Assembly: GCA_011525915.1 (NCBI GenBank)
Contig: WYBM01000015.1
Coordinates: forward strand, 310,001-374,000
Length of the DNA: 64,000 bases
DNA from: Ardenticatenaceae bacterium
Lineage (GTDB): Bacteria; Chloroflexota; Anaerolineae; Promineifilales; Promineifilaceae
Reading direction: 5' to 3'
This document shows positions 7,536 to 16,348 of the stretch, in pieces. The position numbers were made by a program, and so were the translations under genes. The notes beneath the pieces were generated by a model, which was given only the letters and a program-made list of their open reading frames with translations, searched no databases and had not been told where the DNA came from. Position 1 is the stretch's first letter. Each line of letters begins with the position of its first letter.

Positions 7536-9392
7536 ATGATAAAGAAAGCCATTGTTTGGGGGCTGCTGTTAACGCTAACTTTGACCTTCGCAATTTCACG
7601 GGCACCGGCGGTAAGAAATGCCCTGGCGGGTGCCAACATCACCTACCTGCCATTTGTTTCCCTGGCCGCTAATTATGACGTTCTCATTGATGATGAAGCG
7701 TTTACGCCCCATGTGCTGGCCGTAAGAACGGGTACGGCCGTCACCTGGAAAAATGGGGACAACGTTGCGTATACGCTGGTGGGCGAGAACGCTGCCTTTA
7801 CATCACCAGAACTGCCGCCGGGCGCGCTGTTTAGCTGGCCGGCTGATACTGCCGGCATCTACCCATATACCGCTATGTCAAACCCGCCCCCAGAGGGGAC
7901 GCCACCCCTGGAAGGGGCGTTGATAGTTTCTGAAAATGGGGCCGCAGATTGGTTTGACGGCCGCACCGTTACCGCCGCCTATCAAGATTCCTGCGGCGGC
8001 TGTCATGGCTCGGAACGGCAGGGGGGCATTGGTCCGGCATTGGTGCCCGGGCGCTTAACCGAAAATGATGCTTTTTACTTTGATGCAATTAAGAACGGCC
8101 GTCCGGGAACCATTATGCCTGGTTGGGGCAATTTGGGTCTGAGCGATGCCGAAATATGGCTGCTTGTGGGTCTTATCCGCAGTGAACCAACCGGCGCTGG
8201 CGTCACCTGGGGTCTGGATGAGATTGCGGCCAGTCACACCGTCCTCATAGACGAAGGCACGCTGCCCATCACCGCTACCCATAGTGGCAACCTGGATAAC
8301 CTGATGCTGGTCACCGAACGGGAAGCGCAGAGCATTGCCGTCATTGATGGTGACACCCACACTCTGCTCGGTCATATTGGCGCCAGTTACCGGGCGCATG
8401 GGTACGCCTTTGACCCCACCACCGACCGCTGGGTCTATAACATTGGCCGGGACGGTTGGCTGTTTAAAATTGACCTGTACACTTTGCAGGCCGTCACCAA
8501 AGTACGCGCTGGCCTGGACTCACGTGGGTTGGCCATTTCCGATGACGGCAATTACTTAATCGCCGGGAATTATGCGCCGCACACGGCCGTAATTCTGGAT
8601 GCCCACACGCTACAGCCGCTTAAAGTGGTGGCCACTGAAGGCTATAACCCAGAGGGGCAGTGGGTGCAATCACGTGTCGCCATCACCAGTGATGTAGCGC
8701 CGACCCTGGTTGGCCCTTACTTCATCATCGCACTTAAGGAAGCAGGGCAGGTGTGGCGCATCGATTACAGCCAGCCCGATTTCCCCATAACAAAACTGGA
8801 AAATGTAGGCCATATCTTGCATGATGGTTTTCTAAGCCCGGATAACGGCCGTTTTTACCTGGCTTCTCAGGAAGATGATTGGATAGCCGTTATTGACGTG
8901 GCCAATTGGACGCTTGTGACCCAAATCCAAACAGGTGATACGCCCCATCCTGGCTCCGGGGCAGTCTGGGAGGCCAACGGCACAGCTTATGGCGCTACTG
9001 TTCATGCCGGCGAAGGCCTGGTGACCATCTGGAACCTGGCGGATAACCAGATTGCTGCCCAAATCCCTACCAGCGGCCCTGGCCTTTTCATCCGAACACA
9101 TGAGCAAAACCCCTACATCTGGGCCGATACGATGTTCGGCCAGCCGCCTAACCAGATTTACGCCATAGACAAAGAAACCTTTACCGTCACCCATGTTATC
9201 ACCGACGGCCTTATGACCTTACACCCGGAACTGACCGAGGACGGCCAGTTTGTCTATATCAGCGATTGGCAGGGTGAGGTGGTGCGCGTTTATGATGCCC
9301 ATACCTTTACCCTTATCACGGAAGTGGGCGGCGTGACCACACCCACCGGCATTTTTAACACGGTCCGCCGTTATGAAACACTTGGCCACTAA
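7536..9392 (+). CDS. Secreted cupredoxin - cytochrome c - cytochrome d1-type (NirS-like) protein
   Basis: ATG 7536 lies 10 bases after GGGAGG; the TTG at 7518 overlaps that site. The 618-residue protein has a signal peptide (MIKKAIVWGLLLTLTLTF), a cupredoxin-like domain (about residues 45-135), a cytochrome c domain with C153-G-G-C-H157 and a later PGTIMPGWG Met ligand, and an eight-bladed d1-type propeller (about 230-618). The propeller resembles NirS: IGRDGWLFKIDL, QSRVAI, LHDGFLS, TPHPGSGAVW and GPGLFIRTH. His288 fits the proximal haem d1 ligand and His429 one of the two active-site histidines. The other (YHPE in Pseudomonas NirS) is Asn371 here (YNPE). It could be a nitrite reductase variant, a NirN-like enzyme, or an electron acceptor for the upstream complex. 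No d1 biosynthesis genes are in the window. Confidence 0.8.
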   Translation: MIKKAIVWGLLLTLTLTFAISRAPAVRNALAGANITYLPFVSLAANYDVLIDDEAFTPHVLAVRTGTAVTWKNGDNVAYTLVGENAAFTSPELPPGALFSWPADTAGIYPYTAMSNPPPEGTPPLEGALIVSENGAADWFDGRTVTAAYQDSCGGCHGSERQGGIGPALVPGRLTENDAFYFDAIKNGRPGTIMPGWGNLGLSDAEIWLLVGLIRSEPTGAGVTWGLDEIAASHTVLIDEGTLPITATHSGNLDNLMLVTEREAQSIAVIDGDTHTLLGHIGASYRAHGYAFDPTTDRWVYNIGRDGWLFKIDLYTLQAVTKVRAGLDSRGLAISDDGNYLIAGNYAPHTAVILDAHTLQPLKVVATEGYNPEGQWVQSRVAITSDVAPTLVGPYFIIALKEAGQVWRIDYSQPDFPITKLENVGHILHDGFLSPDNGRFYLASQEDDWIAVIDVANWTLVTQIQTGDTPHPGSGAVWEANGTAYGATVHAGEGLVTIWNLADNQIAAQIPTSGPGLFIRTHEQNPYIWADTMFGQPPNQIYAIDKETFTVTHVITDGLMTLHPELTEDGQFVYISDWQGEVVRVYDAHTFTLITEVGGVTTPTGIFNTVRRYETLGH

Positions 9393-9394
9393 GG

Positions 9395-9432
9395 GCGCGT
9401 CTGCCAATTCAGTAACTCATTTGCAGACGCGC
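9395..9432 (+). terminator. Hairpin after the d1-type gene
   Basis: GCGCGTCTGC (9395-9404) pairs perfectly with GCAGACGCGC (9423-9432) across an 18-base loop, 2 bases after the stop codon. No long U-tract follows, so termination may be inefficient or Rho-assisted. It separates the respiratory genes from the sensor kinase gene. Confidence 0.55.
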
Positions 9433-9519
9433 TGCAAGTAGCCTTATTATCCCCAAACCGGGAAGTTGTTTTTAGATGGCTACTAAGAGCTTTGCACGGT
9501 TTTATGTTATGATAGTGCA

Positions 9520-11394
9520 ATGAAACACCGCTCTATTCGTTCTCAATTAGGGGCAGTTTTCCTTGGGTTTTTGATGCTGGTGGTCAGCTCTGTAGCTGTG
9601 ACTTTCTGGTTGATACAGTCGCAGCAGGCAGATGCCACCATTATCAACCTGGCCGGTCGCCAGCGTATGCTTACGCAGCAAATGGTCCGATTGGCGCTGA
9701 CACAGCCAGATAGCATTGAATTAAAGCAGACGTTAGACCGGTTTACCCAGACATTAACTGCCCTTTCTAATGGTGGCGAAGTGCTGAATGCCAGCAACCG
9801 GCGCATTGTCTTGCCGCCCACTACCGACCCCACCATCCGGGCCCAACTGGATGAGGTTGCCACCATATGGCCGGCCTTCCAATCTCGCCTGTACCCCCCG
9901 GTTGATCATGCTGCTTTAGAGGCTGACGCGGCCCTGCTGCTCACCCAACTGGATGGTGTCGTCACTGCTTATGAGGCTCAGGCCCGGACTAAAGTTACCC
10001 GTTTACATCAGGTGCAGTTGTTTTTTCTACTAACTGCCTTCCTGCTGCTGGCCTGGGGGTATGCCATCATTCAGCGTCATATCATACGGCCGTTGGTGAT
10101 GCTCAGTAAGGTGGCCGAGGCCATTGGCGCGGGCCACCTGAGCCAACCCACGCCTGTGCTGCCTGATAATGAATTGGGCCAGTTGGCGCACACGATGGGG
10201 CGTATGCGGACTGAAATCGCTGCCCATCGACATGCTTTGGAGCAGCAGGTAGCCCAGCGCACCAAAGAGTTAACAGTCGCTTTTGAGTTTAGCCAGGAAA
10301 TTGTGCGCCACTTTGAACCAGCCGAACTGCTGCAATCTGTGGCTCATCGTGCCCGTGAGTTGATGCACGGGCAGGCGGCATCTGTGTGTGTGTTGGTTGA
10401 TAACGGCCGTACTCTGGAACTCACGGCCAGCAGCGGCACGGCCGTGGGGTACAACGGCTTACGTCAATCCAGCCAACATGGTCTGGCCTTACCCGTCATC
10501 CAGCAGCACAAGACGGTCATGGCAGACAGTTATTGCAGCGATTGTGGGTTTCTCCATCAATTTTCTGATGTGCCCTGTATTGCCGCTCCGCTGCAAGTGG
10601 GCGGCCGTTCTCTGGGCGCATTGTGTGTGGTGCACCCCCAGTGCACGTTTGACATGGATGAATCCCAGGCCCTTACCCTGTTGGCAAATGCTGCTGCTAT
10701 CGCTCTGGAAAATGCCCGGCTGATCGCTACCGGTAAACAACAGGCTGAAGAGAACGCTTCCCTGGCCGAACGGCAGCGGCTGTCGGCCGAATTACATGAC
10801 AACCTGGCACAGACGTTGGGCGCCATTAACCTGAGCGCAGGCATGATCGCCAGGGATATCGCTGCCGATCGGCAGGAGGCAGTCCTTAACCGATTAGAGG
10901 GAATGCAGGCGAATCTCAAAAGCGCGTATGCCCAGCTGCGTATGGCCCTTACCGGCTTGCAAGAACCCCCTCCGAACGACGGAGAGTTTGTCCAAAACCT
11001 GCAGACCTGCCTGAACGATTTCCGGGAACAAACCGGGCTGCTCATTGAGTTGTCCATGTGTCATTCAGCCTTTATCAATTTACCGCCTGTTACTCAAAAA
11101 CAGGCTTTGCATATCCTTCATGAGTCTTTAGTAAATATCCAGCGCCATGCCCAGGCCTCCTGTGTTCACATTTCAGTCACCAACGAAAATGGCGTGGTTC
11201 AATTTGTGGTGGCCGATGATGGTATCGGGTTTGTCCCGGCTCAGGTCAATGGCCAAAATCATCTGGGGCTGAGCATCATGCAAACGCGTGCCGAACGCAG
11301 TGGCGGCCGGTTTTCTGTCCATTCGTCGCCCGGAGAAGGAACACGCATTACCGCGACCTTCCCGGTCCGGGGAGCCAGAGAAGCCAGCTTATGA
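9520..11394 (+). CDS. narX: NarX-type sensor histidine kinase
   Basis: A 624-residue membrane kinase. Order: TM helix 1 (about 12-33), periplasmic sensor of the NarX/PilJ type whose first helix holds the P-box-like INLAGRQRMLTQQM, TM helix 2 (about 165-188), HAMP, a short coiled region, GAF domain (about 255-400), HisKA_3 dimerisation domain with ELHDNLAQ (phospho-acceptor His426), and a HATPase domain with ADDGIGF. NarX/NarQ sense nitrate or nitrite through the P-box. The gene overlaps its response regulator by 4 bases (ATGA) and follows the respiratory cluster, so control of that cluster is the natural inference. The ligand is not proven: the P-box also resembles PilJ-type domains with other ligands. 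Confidence 0.85.
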   Translation: MKHRSIRSQLGAVFLGFLMLVVSSVAVTFWLIQSQQADATIINLAGRQRMLTQQMVRLALTQPDSIELKQTLDRFTQTLTALSNGGEVLNASNRRIVLPPTTDPTIRAQLDEVATIWPAFQSRLYPPVDHAALEADAALLLTQLDGVVTAYEAQARTKVTRLHQVQLFFLLTAFLLLAWGYAIIQRHIIRPLVMLSKVAEAIGAGHLSQPTPVLPDNELGQLAHTMGRMRTEIAAHRHALEQQVAQRTKELTVAFEFSQEIVRHFEPAELLQSVAHRARELMHGQAASVCVLVDNGRTLELTASSGTAVGYNGLRQSSQHGLALPVIQQHKTVMADSYCSDCGFLHQFSDVPCIAAPLQVGGRSLGALCVVHPQCTFDMDESQALTLLANAAAIALENARLIATGKQQAEENASLAERQRLSAELHDNLAQTLGAINLSAGMIARDIAADRQEAVLNRLEGMQANLKSAYAQLRMALTGLQEPPPNDGEFVQNLQTCLNDFREQTGLLIELSMCHSAFINLPPVTQKQALHILHESLVNIQRHAQASCVHISVTNENGVVQFVVADDGIGFVPAQVNGQNHLGLSIMQTRAERSGGRFSVHSSPGEGTRITATFPVRGAREASL

Positions 11395-12056
11395 ACAGCG
11401 CCCGCATCTTGTTAGTAGATGACCATGAACTGTTCCGGGAAGGCCTGGCCGGGTTGGTGAATGCCCAACCTGATCTGGCCGTTGTGGGACAGGCTGGCGA
11501 TGGCCTGGAAGCGTTAAAGCTGGCCCGTGATCTGCAGCCAGACTTAATTGTGATGGACATCAACATGCCCATCTGTGATGGTCTGGAAGCCACGCGCCTG
11601 ATCCGTCAGGCCCTGACTGAAGTTCGCATCGTGATCCTTACGGTGCATGATAAAGATGAAAAACTATTTGCCGCCATCAAAGCAGGGGCCAACGGTTACT
11701 TGTTAAAAGACACCAGCTCTACCACCTTTTTACAGGGGGTTCGGGGTGCATTGGGCGGTGAAGCCACGTTACCACCCAGACTGGCTGCCAGCCTGCTAGA
11801 AGAGTATGCCCGGCTGGCCGGCCAGCCAGGCACGCCCTCATCTACCACCGAAGACCCAGCGCTGACACCGCGTGAACTGGAAGTTCTAGACCTGATAGCT
11901 ACCAATGCTTCCAACCAGGAGATCGCCGAGCAGCTTTCGATCAGCTTGCACACCACCAAGAGCCATGTGCGGAATATCCTCAGTAAATTACACGCCATGA
12001 ATCGCCATCATGCAGCTCGCCTGGCAGCCCAACAAGGGCTGTTGGGAAATACGTAA
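11391..12056 (+). CDS. narL: NarL/FixJ-family response regulator
   Basis: A 221-residue protein with an N-terminal receiver domain (acidic DDHE, phospho-Asp in LIVMDINMP, conserved Thr in ILTVHDKD and Lys in YLLKDTSS) and a C-terminal LuxR-type helix-turn-helix (LTPRELEVLDLIA, SLHTTKSHVRNILSKL). Its ATG overlaps the kinase stop codon, so kinase and regulator form one unit. Probable targets are the upstream respiratory genes. I could not pick out a convincing NarL heptamer array by eye. Confidence 0.88.
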   Translation: MNSARILLVDDHELFREGLAGLVNAQPDLAVVGQAGDGLEALKLARDLQPDLIVMDINMPICDGLEATRLIRQALTEVRIVILTVHDKDEKLFAAIKAGANGYLLKDTSSTTFLQGVRGALGGEATLPPRLAASLLEEYARLAGQPGTPSSTTEDPALTPRELEVLDLIATNASNQEIAEQLSISLHTTKSHVRNILSKLHAMNRHHAARLAAQQGLLGNT

Positions 12057-12064
12057 GGGAATAC

Positions 12065-12265
12065 CCCCTATTTTTACTAATTACCTACCTGGATGCAAGC
12101 GGCAAGGCTGTGATTGAAGGCCAACAAACCAGCGATATGGTGGTGTTGATAAGTATTGGATTGGCAGCGTTTGTGCTGGCGTTGTTCTTTTTCCAACGGC
12201 GTAATCTTACCGTAGGTGCCTGGCCCTGGCAGCGTGCCAAACCAGAAGTATCAATTCCGTCGTGA
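12065..12265 (+). pseudogene. Remnant: C-terminal end of a membrane transporter
   Basis: Immediately after narL an open frame without a start codon encodes about 66 residues ending in a TM helix (VLISIGLAAFVLALFFF) followed by QRRNLTVGAWPWQ and a short basic tail. This looks like the last helix and tail of a multi-span membrane protein; an ABC-2 type permease is my best guess. No upstream part exists, because narL occupies that DNA. It is best read as a decayed fragment left by a deletion or rearrangement. Confidence 0.45.
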
Positions 12266-12307
12266 AGGCCTGTTGGAAGTGGTCATTCGGGACAACTGGC
12301 TTAAACA

Positions 12308-13291
12308 CTACACGGCCGTTACCGCCATCAATGCCCTGGCCAGAAAAACCCTGGCCAGCTTTTTGCGGTAGCTCAAAGACATGTCCGTATTATCCAGTGG
12401 TTTGGCCGGCCGGTACGCCTTTTGCGCAAATTGTTCAATCAGCCCGGCCGTCAGCTTCTGGCCAATGAGCATATCATTGACCGTTTTGTCCAGCACCACC
12501 GGCTGCGAGGCCACAGCCCCCAATACGACCCGCCCCTCCCGGCAAACGCCGTTCTCATCCAAATGCAGGGCTGCAGCCACGGCCAGAATAGGGAAGTCAA
12601 TGGAACCGCGCCGCCGCAGCTTCAGGTAGGTCATGCGCCAACCGGGGCGCGGCGGCAAATAAATGGAAACCAGCAGTTCATCATCTGATTTGGTCAGATA
12701 ATACTGGCCGTCATCCTGGTACATCGCTTCCACGGGGATGGTGCGCTCGCCGTCAGGGCCCACCAACCGCACCTGTGCCCCCAGGGCCACCATGACCGGG
12801 GCCGTGTCTGAGGAAGAAACAGCCAGGCAGCGGGGGCTGCTTTTGGCCACCCAGCAAATGTCACCATCTTTTTTCAGGCAAAAGCCCAGCGCCTGCCGCC
12901 ATTCAAATGTCTGGTCGTAGTAGGTACAGCGGGTGTCTACACACAGGTTGCCGCCAATGGTGCCCGCATTCCGCAGCGGCGGCGAAGAGACAAGGCCGGC
13001 CGCTGTGGCCAGCGCCGGATACTGCTCTTTGACGGCCGGGTGATTGGCGATCTCTGTTAAGGTTAGCCCGGCGCCAAGCGCCAAACCGTTGTTATGGCTG
13101 CAGGCGCGCAGCTCGGCAATGTCACTCAGGCCGATCAGCAGTTGGGGCTCCATTTGCCGCCGCTTCATTTTGGGGTAGAGGTCGGTGCCGCCGGCTACGT
13201 ACATGGCGTCATGGCCGTGGGCCTTCTTAAGCGCCACCGCCTCGGCCAGCGTCTGGGGGGCTGCGTAGTCAAATATGGGTAGTCTTAACAC
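12308..13291 (-). CDS. hcrB: 4-hydroxybenzoyl-CoA reductase, FAD/[4Fe-4S] subunit (beta)
   Basis: GTG start at 13291 preceded by GGAG six bases upstream. The 327-residue protein has the CoxM/xanthine-dehydrogenase FAD fold (YVAGGTDLYPKMKR for the FAD pyrophosphate, RNAGTIGGNL). It also carries an insertion with Cys122, Cys138, Cys146 and Cys155, which, as I recall, are the positions that bind the extra [4Fe-4S] cluster in Thauera HcrB. That insertion distinguishes 4-hydroxybenzoyl-CoA reductase from ordinary CO or xanthine dehydrogenases. The enzyme removes the para-hydroxyl of 4-hydroxybenzoyl-CoA to give benzoyl-CoA in anaerobic aromatic degradation. It lies 34 bases downstream of hcrA on the same strand and is last in the operon. 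Confidence 0.85.
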   Translation of the reverse strand: MLRLPIFDYAAPQTLAEAVALKKAHGHDAMYVAGGTDLYPKMKRRQMEPQLLIGLSDIAELRACSHNNGLALGAGLTLTEIANHPAVKEQYPALATAAGLVSSPPLRNAGTIGGNLCVDTRCTYYDQTFEWRQALGFCLKKDGDICWVAKSSPRCLAVSSSDTAPVMVALGAQVRLVGPDGERTIPVEAMYQDDGQYYLTKSDDELLVSIYLPPRPGWRMTYLKLRRRGSIDFPILAVAAALHLDENGVCREGRVVLGAVASQPVVLDKTVNDMLIGQKLTAGLIEQFAQKAYRPAKPLDNTDMSLSYRKKLARVFLARALMAVTAV

Positions 13292-13325
13292 TTAACGCTC
13301 CATCAAATTAAAAAAGCGGCAAAAT

Positions 13326-15716
13326 TTACGGCCGTGGCTGCACCATGGGCTCTGGAAACTCCACCTGCGGGACTGTTGTCGGGCCAACACGGGGGTCTAC
13401 GCCCCGCGCCTTGCGTTCCAGGGCGGCCAACACCTTTTCCGGGTGGATGGGCACTTCGTCAATGCGCACACCAACGGCATTGTAAATGGCATTCGCCACG
13501 GCTGGCATCACCGGCAGCAGCGGCCCCTGGCCGGCTTCTTTGGCCCCATACGGCCCTTCCGGATCATGGGTTTCAATAAGAAATGTCTCCACTTCTGGCA
13601 TGTCCAGTGCTGTCAGGCTCTTGTAGTCCAGCAGGGACGGGATTTTGTGCAGGCCGCCGCGGAAGGTTTGTTCTTCCATCATGACTTCACCCAGCCCCAT
13701 GTAAGCGCTGCCTTCTACCTGGCCAATGACCAGCATGGGGTTCAGCGCCCGGCCAATATCGTGTGCCAGCCATAGTTTGTCTACCGTGTAGAGGCCCGTT
13801 TCCGGGTCCACCGTGACTTCGGCCACGCAGGCGGAGTAGCTGTAATTGGGCGATGGCCCTACGCCGGCCCCCTTAAATTTGCCGCCGCGCCGGGGTGGGG
13901 TATAGCTGCCCACACTGCCCAGCGTGCCATATTTAATCTCTGCCAGTTCGGCCGCTTCGGCAAAGGTCATCAAGTGTTCCACCTCTTGCCCATAAACAAT
14001 GCCGTCACGGATCGTCAGCAGCTCCAGTGGGATATTCAGTTTTTCAGACACGGCCGTGATCAGCTTGGCATACAACGGCCGGGCCGCGGCGATGGTGGCG
14101 TTGCCGGTCATCAGCGTTACCCGGCTGGAGTAACTGCCCAGGTCCACCGGCGTCAGCGCCGTGTCCCCGGCCACCACGGTAATATCATCCAGGGCCACGC
14201 CCAGCTCTTCGGCAGCCACATAGGCCAGCACCGAATCAGACCCCTGCCCTATGTCTGTGCTGCCGCAAAACACCGTCACCCCACCACCGCGGTCGATCTT
14301 GATCTGCACGCCGGAGTGCGGCATCTTGTTCCAATAAATAGGCAGCCCCGCGCCGCTCAAATAGGAACCGCAGCCCAGGCCAATGCCTTTGCCGGCCGGC
14401 AGGCTGCCAAATTTGTGCCTGAAGGCTGAGGCGGCTACCACCTTTTCAATGCATTCCTTCAAGCCGATGGTGGTCACCGTCAGATGGTTGGCCGTCAACG
14501 TGTGCGGGGGATGGATGTGGTTCAGGCGCAGGTCAGCCGGGTTCAGGCCTAACTCTTCTGCCAATTTGTCTAACTGCACCTCAACGGCAAAACGGGGCTG
14601 CGGTGTACCATGACCACGTTTGGGACCGCAAGGGGGTTTGTTGGTAAAGACACGAATGGCCTCAAATTTGTAGTTGGCAATAGGGTAGGTAACCGTTTGC
14701 AGTGCGCCGGTGTAATAAGTGCTGGCCACACCGTAACTGCCATAGGCACCGCCGTCCAAGTAGGAACGGAAGTGCATGGCGGTGATAGCCCCGTCCTTTT
14801 TGACGCCGGTTTTTACCCACATCAACACCGGGTGACGGCCGCGATGGGCATAAAACACTTCCTCACGGGTGAGGGTGCATTTTACCGGCCGGCCGGTAAG
14901 CAGCGCCAACTTGCAGACGATCATTTCGTGGGGAAAGGGGTCGGTCTTGCCGCCAAAACCGCCGCCGTTGGGCGTGGCGATAACCCGAATACGGCCGCGG
15001 GGCATTTGCAGCACCTTTTCCAGGGCGCGGTGGACGTAGTGGGGGGTTTGGGTGGATGACCACAGGGTCAGATGACGGCCGTCAAAGGCCGCCACCGCCG
15101 CATGTTGTTCCAGCGCCAGGTGGGTGTTGCCCTCGTAGTAAAAAATATCTTCGCGGATGTGGTCGGCGGCGGCAAAACCGGCGGCCATATCACCAAATTC
15201 CAGGGAGACGTGTTTGTGGATGTTGCCCTTTTCGGCGTACTCGTGAATCTGGTAGGTGTCGTCATCCAGGGCCAGTGATTCTTCGATGGACATGAAGCCG
15301 GGCAATGGTTCATATTCGACGATAATGTCTTGCAGGGCGGCCACGGCCGTTTCTTCATCCAGGGCAGCTACGGCGGCTACCGGGTCACCCACCAGGCGCA
15401 CCTTGTCCACACACAGCGCCTCTTCGTCCTGGCTCACAGGCAAAATGCCATATTTGATGGGTAAATCTTTGCCGGTGATCACCGCCAGCACCCCCGGCCG
15501 TGCCAGGGCCGGCGTGGCGTCCAGGTAAACGATCCGGGCATGGGGGTGGGGACTGCGTAAGATTTTGGCGTACGCCATCCGTGGCAAGAAGAGGTCGTCG
15601 GCGTATATCGTTTCCCCTTTTGCTTTGCGCAGCCCCTCTACTTTTAGATGTGATTTGCCAATGACGTTCAATTCGCCATCTTTGCTTAGCCCTCGTGGGG
15701 CATCGGTTTCAGACAT
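13326..15716 (-). CDS. hcrA: 4-hydroxybenzoyl-CoA reductase, molybdopterin subunit (alpha)
   Basis: A 796-residue member of the xanthine-oxidase family large subunits, of normal length. Landmarks: N-terminal hammerhead domain (KGETIYADD, RSPHPHARI), cofactor-binding GGGFGGKTDPFPHE, KRGHGTPQPRFAVE, the GSTDIGQGSDSV loop, and C-terminal GPYGAKEAGQGP with the Glu that acts as base in this family. It binds one Mo-MCD cofactor. Together with the HcrB-type FAD subunit and the HcrC-type 2Fe-2S subunit it forms the reductive dehydroxylase. The gene is separated from hcrC by 137 bases that hold a palindromic repeat. Confidence is high for the family and good for substrate, because of the diagnostic beta subunit next door. 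Confidence 0.85.
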   Translation of the reverse strand: MSETDAPRGLSKDGELNVIGKSHLKVEGLRKAKGETIYADDLFLPRMAYAKILRSPHPHARIVYLDATPALARPGVLAVITGKDLPIKYGILPVSQDEEALCVDKVRLVGDPVAAVAALDEETAVAALQDIIVEYEPLPGFMSIEESLALDDDTYQIHEYAEKGNIHKHVSLEFGDMAAGFAAADHIREDIFYYEGNTHLALEQHAAVAAFDGRHLTLWSSTQTPHYVHRALEKVLQMPRGRIRVIATPNGGGFGGKTDPFPHEMIVCKLALLTGRPVKCTLTREEVFYAHRGRHPVLMWVKTGVKKDGAITAMHFRSYLDGGAYGSYGVASTYYTGALQTVTYPIANYKFEAIRVFTNKPPCGPKRGHGTPQPRFAVEVQLDKLAEELGLNPADLRLNHIHPPHTLTANHLTVTTIGLKECIEKVVAASAFRHKFGSLPAGKGIGLGCGSYLSGAGLPIYWNKMPHSGVQIKIDRGGGVTVFCGSTDIGQGSDSVLAYVAAEELGVALDDITVVAGDTALTPVDLGSYSSRVTLMTGNATIAAARPLYAKLITAVSEKLNIPLELLTIRDGIVYGQEVEHLMTFAEAAELAEIKYGTLGSVGSYTPPRRGGKFKGAGVGPSPNYSYSACVAEVTVDPETGLYTVDKLWLAHDIGRALNPMLVIGQVEGSAYMGLGEVMMEEQTFRGGLHKIPSLLDYKSLTALDMPEVETFLIETHDPEGPYGAKEAGQGPLLPVMPAVANAIYNAVGVRIDEVPIHPEKVLAALERKARGVDPRVGPTTVPQVEFPEPMVQPRP

Positions 15717-15747
15717 GGCTTCTCCACAATTAGAATGTCAATACAAC

Positions 15748-15849
15748 CTGGTACCAGTCACCAGAAGTCAGTAACCAGTGTTCAGTGGACGTTTACTGGT
15801 GGTAGGCCCTACTGAACAGTGGTCACTGATGACTGAAAACTGGTACTAG
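15748..15849. repeat. CAGT/ACTG-rich palindromic intergenic repeat, copy 2
   Basis: The hcrC-hcrA gap is almost filled by this element. It begins CTGGTACCAGTCACCAGAAG, continues with GTCAGTAACCAGTGTTCAGT, and ends GAAAACTGGTACTAG; the two ends are near-inverted copies. Its first 40 bases match copy 4 (57,322) nearly exactly. It can fold into a long hairpin and may tune expression within the operon. Confidence 0.8.
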
Positions 15850-15853
15850 TGAA

Positions 15854-16321
15854 TCATCCTGATCTCCCGGCGGCCAGTTCCACGGCCTCAAAAATCTTTA
15901 AATAGCCGGTGCAGCGGCAGAGGTTCCCGGCCAGCGCCTCCCGAATTTCCTGGCGGGTGGGGTGGGGAGTGGTATCCAGCAGCGCTTTGGCCGACACCAA
16001 CATACCGGGTGAGCAGTAGCCACATTGTGAGGCGCCCAATTCAGCAAACGCGGCTTGTAGAGGGTGGGCACGGCCGTTGACCGCCAACCCTTCTACCGTC
16101 ACAATGTCCTGACCCTGAACGGCCACCGGCAGGGTAAGGCAAGCCAGAACGGGCTGCCCGGCCACCAGCACCGTACAGGCGCCACACTCCCCCAATTCAC
16201 AGCCGTGTTTGGTGCCGGTCAGGTGCAAATCTTCACGCAGCAGTTCCAGCAAGGTTTTATGCACGGCCGTCCACACTTCGTGTGTTTCGCCGTTAATGTG
16301 CAGGGTGATAAGTTGTTTCAT
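15854..16321 (-). CDS. hcrC: 4-hydroxybenzoyl-CoA reductase, [2Fe-2S] subunit (gamma)
   Basis: ATG 16321 gives 155 residues; the TTG two codons upstream is less likely. It shows the two [2Fe-2S] sites of the CoxS/HcrC family: plant-type CELGECGACTVL with a following Cys, and the helical site CGYCSPGMLVSA ... NLCRCTGY. It shuttles electrons between the Mo and FAD subunits, with an external low-potential donor (ferredoxin in Thauera). It starts 23 bases after the CoA ligase stop; a 13-base tandem duplication lies in between. Confidence 0.88.
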   Translation of the reverse strand: MKQLITLHINGETHEVWTAVHKTLLELLREDLHLTGTKHGCELGECGACTVLVAGQPVLACLTLPVAVQGQDIVTVEGLAVNGRAHPLQAAFAELGASQCGYCSPGMLVSAKALLDTTPHPTRQEIREALAGNLCRCTGYLKIFEAVELAAGRSG

Positions 16322-16323
16322 AA

Positions 16324-16348
16324 GCAATGTTCTAAAGCAATGTTCTAA
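16324..16348. repeat. Short tandem duplication between ligase and hcrC
   Basis: GCAATGTTCTAA occurs at 16324-16335 and 16337-16348 (period 13). The second copy contains the ligase stop codon (TAG on the minus strand). It looks like a replication-slippage duplication. Confidence 0.8.
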
